A DNA stretch of 64,000 bases from Hymenobacter jeollabukensis (GTDB taxonomy: Bacteria > Bacteroidota > Bacteroidia > Cytophagales > Hymenobacteraceae): the NCBI RefSeq assembly GCF_005771675.1, contig NZ_VAJM01000005.1, positions 62,001-126,000 of the forward strand, read 5' to 3'. Below, piece by piece: positions 60,086 through 64,000 of this stretch. Both the position numbers and the translations under genes were made by a program. Under the pieces are notes generated by a model, which worked only from the letters and a program-made list of their open reading frames with translations, was not told where the DNA came from and made no database searches. The first letter of the stretch is position 1; each line of letters opens with the position of its first letter.

Positions 60086-60140
60086 AGCCGGGAAGCATTA
60101 TATTCATTATTGATATATGAATATAATGCTTCCCGGCTAT
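60084..60140. repeat. 24-bp perfect inverted repeat overlapping a start codon
   Basis: Arms 60084-60107 (start ATAGCCGGGAAGCATTATAT) and 60117-60140 with a 9-base loop. On the minus strand it follows the OmpA-like gene stop by three bases, and its distal end includes two bases of the ATG of the T9SS gene. It could be both a terminator-like structure and a cover for the start codon. Confidence 0.85.
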
Positions 60141-60143
60141 TCG

Positions 60144-61154
60144 CTATTTACCGGTTTCCGAATTTGTACCCAGGATCTGAAACAGCTCGTCGAGCTTGGG
60201 CGTCAGAATGATTTCGGTGCGGCGGTTCAGGGACTTGTTCTGGGGCGAGTCGTTTTGCGCGACGGGTACGTACTGCGAGCGGCCCGAGGCCGTCACGCGC
60301 TCGGGCTGCACCCCGCCGGTGGTAAGCAGGCGGGCAATTTCGGTGGCGCGCAGGGCCGACAGGTCCCAGTTGTCCTGCATGCCAGCCGTGCCCTTCAGAA
60401 TGGGCACGTTGTCGGTGTGGCCTTCCACCACCACGTTCACGTCGGGCTGCTCCTTGAGCACGGTAGCCAGCTTGCCCAGTGCCTCCTGGCCCTTAGGGTC
60501 CACCTTGGTCGAGCCCGACTTAAAGAGCAGCTGCTCCGACAGAGACACGTACACCTTGCCGTCCTTCACCTTCACCTGCAGCTCGTTGGACTTGAAGGCC
60601 AGCAGGGCGTTGCTGACTTTCGAGCGCAGCGCGTTTACGGCCGCGTCCTTCTCGGCCAGGGCCTTTTCCAGCTCGGCCAGGCGCTGTTCGCGCGTCTTCA
60701 CGTCGGCCGAGAGCTTGTCGATTTCGGTGCGGCTCTTGTTCAGGTTGGCCGACAGCTCGCCCAGCTCGGCTTCGCGGCGGGCCAGGTCCTGGGCCACTTT
60801 CTGGTAGTCGGCCGATTTGTTGGCCAGCACCTTCTCGTTGTTCTTGATGAGCTTTTCGTAGGTGTCGCTCAGCTCGCGGTACAGCGTCTGGGTGCGGCGC
60901 AGCACGTTGCCGGTCTGCGTCGAGTCATTCACGAGGCGCTTGTTTTCCAGGCGCAGCTCACCCAGCTGGCTGGTGGCCTTCTGCAGCTCGGCCACGGCTT
61001 CGCGGGCCTGCCGCTCGGCGGTGGTTTTGGCCTGCTCGGTGGCGGCCTGGCGGGCCCGCAGGTCGTCGTATTTCTTGGCGGTGACGCAGCCCGGCAGGCT
61101 GAAGCTGCCGGCGGCCAAGGCGGCCAGCAGGAGAGAGGAGGTGTACTTCTTCAC
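60144..61154 (-). CDS. OmpA/MotB-family peptidoglycan-binding lipoprotein with coiled coil
   Basis: A 336-residue lipoprotein. Signal sequence with lipobox LPGC (Cys23). A long coiled coil from about 25 to 190 is rich in Glu, Lys, Ala and Leu heptads. The OmpA-like domain (about 205-320) has LLFKSGSTKVDPKGQEAL, VVVEGHTDNVP and NKSLNRRTEIILTP. It probably links the outer membrane to peptidoglycan. The GTG at 61154 (KKYTSSLLLAALAAG follows) is chosen because it begins the signal peptide; an ATG at 61238 would add 28 non-signal residues. Confidence 0.9.
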   Translation of the reverse strand: MKKYTSSLLLAALAAGSFSLPGCVTAKKYDDLRARQAATEQAKTTAERQAREAVAELQKATSQLGELRLENKRLVNDSTQTGNVLRRTQTLYRELSDTYEKLIKNNEKVLANKSADYQKVAQDLARREAELGELSANLNKSRTEIDKLSADVKTREQRLAELEKALAEKDAAVNALRSKVSNALLAFKSNELQVKVKDGKVYVSLSEQLLFKSGSTKVDPKGQEALGKLATVLKEQPDVNVVVEGHTDNVPILKGTAGMQDNWDLSALRATEIARLLTTGGVQPERVTASGRSQYVPVAQNDSPQNKSLNRRTEIILTPKLDELFQILGTNSETGK

Positions 61155-61373
61155 AGGCAAACAAAAAGGTCGGGCGCCCGGCCCGGCGCGCGGGCGTACG
61201 ACCCTGGCAAGGTAGCCCCGCCGGGCCACACTTTCCAACCAGCGCTGCGCCGAAGCGGGCCCAACGGCGTATAGCCCAAGGCTCCGGTTAGCTCGTAAAG
61301 ATTGTGTCGGGCGGGCGGCGGGTTATATTCGCTCAGCTCTTTTCCTGGCTCTCACCCTCTTATTCCAGCCCCC

Positions 61374-62423
<1,050 letters not shown>

Positions 62424-62441
62424 GAACGATGCCGATAGGCC

Positions 62442-62569
62442 GTCATGTCGAGCATGTTGCGCATCAAGCAAGGATCGAGACATCTCGCGTGCTGACTTCC
62501 GAGAGTAATCTGCTTGTTCAACGAGAAGAATACTATGGAGTGAGATGTCTCGGCGGCGCTCGACATGAC
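62442..62569. repeat. Inverted repeat, GTCATGTCGAG family, between fbaB and accD
   Basis: The left arm starts GTCATGTCGAGCATGTTGCG with an internal insertion and the right arm ends GCTCGACATGAC at 62569. The loop contains GAGAGTAA and ATACTAT. It occupies most of the first half of the 321-base gap 62424-62744; the rest carries the accD promoter. Confidence 0.85.
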
Positions 62570-62642
62570 GTTCTGATTCAATCTTTCCCCAGCCGCCCCA
62601 GCTTTGCCGGCGCCGGATGCGGGAAGTAGCCGGCCGCTACTT

Positions 62643-62650
62643 TACTTTTG
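62643..62650 (+). promoter_or_regulatory. -7 promoter element of accD
   Basis: TACTTTTG matches TAnnTTTG exactly, 94 bases before the ATG. Confidence 0.5.
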
Positions 62651-62744
62651 TGTCGCCGAACGGCCCCTCCCGGCTGCGGCTACGTAACTTAGCTTCGGCG
62701 CCGCCGGGCGGTTCTCCCATCATCTGACTCAGTTCCCGAACATA

Positions 62745-63620
62745 ATGGCTTGGTTTAAACGGCAGGAAAAAGGCATCATCACCCCCACGGAGGAGAAAAA
62801 AGAAACCCCCGACGGGCTGTGGTACAAGTGTCCCGAGTGCGGCACCGTGGCCGACATGGGGGAGCACCGGCGTATGCTCTACACCTGCGCCAAGTGCAAC
62901 TACCACGACCGCATCGACTCGGCCGAGTACTTCGAAATCCTCTTCGATAACAACCAGTTTACCGAACTCGACGCCGACCTGAGCTCCGGCGACCCGCTGC
63001 ACTTCGTCGACACCAAGGCCTACCCGCAGCGCATTGCCGCTACGCAGCGCAGCACCGGCCTCAAGGACGCCGTGCGCACCGCCCACGGTCCCATGAACGG
63101 GCAGGAGCTGGTGGTAGCCTGCATGGATTTCCGCTTTATCGGCGGCTCTATGGGCTCGGTGGTGGGCGAGAAGATTGCCCGCGCCATCGACTACGCCCGC
63201 CAGCACCGCGTGCCCTTCCTGATGATCAGCAAATCGGGTGGCGCGCGCATGATGGAAGCCGGCTACTCGCTGATGCAGATGGCCAAAACCTCGGCCAAGC
63301 TGGCCCTGCTGGCCGAAGCGGGTATCCCGTACATCTCGCTGCTTACCGACCCCACCACCGGCGGCGTGACGGCCTCCTACGCCATGCTCGGCGACTTCAA
63401 CATCTCCGAGCCGGGTGCGCTCATCGGCTTCGCCGGCCCGCGCGTCATCAAGGAAACCATCGGCAAAGACCTGCCCAAGGGCTTCCAGAGCGCCGAGTTC
63501 GTGCTGGAGCACGGCTTTCTCGACTTCATCGTCGACCGGAAGCAGCTGAAGCAGCAGCTTTCGGACCTGCTGCACATGCTGCGCCCGGCCACCGTGCCGG
63601 TCGAGCCGGCGGGCCGCTAG
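62745..63620 (+). CDS. accD: Acetyl-CoA carboxylase carboxyltransferase subunit beta
   Basis: A 291-residue enzyme subunit that transfers carboxyl from biotin to acetyl-CoA, the first step of fatty-acid synthesis. The N-terminal zinc finger has C29, C32, C48 and C51 (CPEC...CAKC). The carboxyltransferase core includes [57 protein letters not shown] and [14 protein letters not shown]. Length is standard. The alpha subunit is not adjacent. A clear terminator follows. Confidence 0.97.
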   Translation: MAWFKRQEKGIITPTEEKKETPDGLWYKCPECGTVADMGEHRRMLYTCAKCNYHDRIDSAEYFEILFDNNQFTELDADLSSGDPLHFVDTKAYPQRIAATQRSTGLKDAVRTAHGPMNGQELVVACMDFRFIGGSMGSVVGEKIARAIDYARQHRVPFLMISKSGGARMMEAGYSLMQMAKTSAKLALLAEAGIPYISLLTDPTTGGVTASYAMLGDFNISEPGALIGFAGPRVIKETIGKDLPKGFQSAEFVLEHGFLDFIVDRKQLKQQLSDLLHMLRPATVPVEPAGR

Positions 63621-63644
63621 GGCCGTTCGGCACACTTGTTGGAT

Positions 63645-63685
63645 AACCCCGCCCGGCTGCTCATCTGGCAGCCGGGCGGGGTTTG
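63645..63685 (+). terminator. Terminator after accD
   Basis: ACCCCGCCCGGCTGC and its perfect complement around a 7-base loop, then GTTTG. It lies 25 bases past the stop. Confidence 0.75.
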
Positions 63686-63740
63686 TCGTTTCCGGCCCGG
63701 GGCTGGGCGAAAAAAAGCCGACTGAGTATTAGCGGCTTTA

Positions 63741-63748
63741 TATGTTTG
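63741..63748 (+). promoter_or_regulatory. -7 promoter element of the last gene
   Basis: TATGTTTG matches TAnnTTTG exactly, 74 bases before the ATG at 63823. Confidence 0.5.
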
Positions 63749-63822
63749 CCCAACCTTTTCGACCCGAACCGGGTAAAGCCCAACTGAATTCTCTCTCCAA
63801 CCTCCCACTTTTCACTGACACC

Positions 63823-64000
63823 ATGAAATCATTCAATTCATTGCTTGCCTTGCTCCTGATGTTTACGCTGGCCTTCAGCTCCTGCAAATCGTCGCAGACG
63901 GCGGGCGGGGGCAGTCTGCCCGGCTCCAACGGCACGGGCGAGCGGAAAGACGGCATGAGCAAAACGGCCAAGGGCGGCATCCTGGGTGCCGGCGGCGGTG
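63823..64000 (+). CDS. N-terminus of a lipoprotein with glycine-zipper start (partial)
   Basis: The gene starts at the ATG at 63823 and runs past the end of the window. The first 59 residues show a signal peptide with a lipobox (FSSC, Cys20), a Gly/Ser/Thr-rich spacer, and then KTAKGGILGAGGG, which looks like the beginning of a glycine zipper as in YiaD/OmpA-type lipoproteins. The rest is not visible, so an OmpA-family call is only likely. It has its own -7 element. Confidence 0.7.
   Translation, partial: MKSFNSLLALLLMFTLAFSSCKSSQTAGGGSLPGSNGTGERKDGMSKTAKGGILGAGGG

Overview
The window looks like a chromosome segment of a high-GC member of the Bacteroidota, most likely Hymenobacter or a close relative (Cytophagales). 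The grounds are a SusC/SusD pair with a hybrid two-component regulator, a protein with a type IX secretion (T9SS) sorting domain, a fused CcoN-CcoO cbb3 oxidase subunit, and repeated matches to the Bacteroidota -7 promoter element TAnnTTTG just upstream of genes. No IS element, prophage, CRISPR array or rRNA was seen. One tRNA, tRNA-Arg(ACG), is present.

Layout. (1) 1-7.1 kb, mixed genes: a ferredoxin reductase/[2Fe-2S] ferredoxin pair, an extreme low-complexity Gly/Ser/Tyr/Arg/Asp protein, a VbhA-like small protein, an orphan NarL-type response regulator, DNA polymerase IV, an sce7726-like nuclease-fold protein and a GNAT acetyltransferase. (2) 7.3-15.3 kb, a xylose block: a LacI-type regulator converges on an operon of GH43 xylosidase, xylulokinase, xylose isomerase and an SSS symporter. 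Two matching LacI-type operators lie upstream of that operon. (3) 15.5-31.6 kb, a microaerobic respiration block: truncated haemoglobin, ccoI, ccoS, a DoxX-like protein, ccoNO, ccoQ, ccoP, ccoG, ccoH, a SafE-like membrane protein, a universal stress protein, and a two-component system whose response regulator ends in a Crp/Fnr DNA-binding domain. Two identical TGAC-GTTC-GTCA sites with identical spacing to -7 elements precede ccoI and ccoNO. (4) 31.8-49.3 kb, sugar and fructan use: AraC regulator, SemiSWEET, HAD phosphatase/mutase, then a fructan utilisation locus (GH32-like lipoprotein, GH32 enzyme, fructokinase, sugar porter, SusD, SusC, hybrid sensor) with the gene content of the known Bacteroides levan locus. 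(5) 49.5-64 kb, housekeeping and envelope: cupin, GNAT, MocR regulator, tRNA-Arg, VTT-domain membrane protein, cystathionine gamma-synthase/lyase, SIMPL protein, two tandem GT-C glycosyltransferases, a T9SS substrate, an OmpA-like lipoprotein, class I aldolase, accD and a truncated lipoprotein gene.

The most striking feature outside the genes is a set of long inverted repeats between genes, often between cistrons of one apparent operon. Arms match perfectly within several copies (45, 35, 32, 30 and 28 bp) but differ between copies, and at least four sequence families occur. A second oddity is a 42-bp tandem repeat array at 28.13-28.36 kb. Each unit carries a GAGTACTC palindrome, and both strands read as 14-residue repeats. 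Positions, motifs and translations were read by eye; family assignments rest on recognisable motifs and were not checked by database search.
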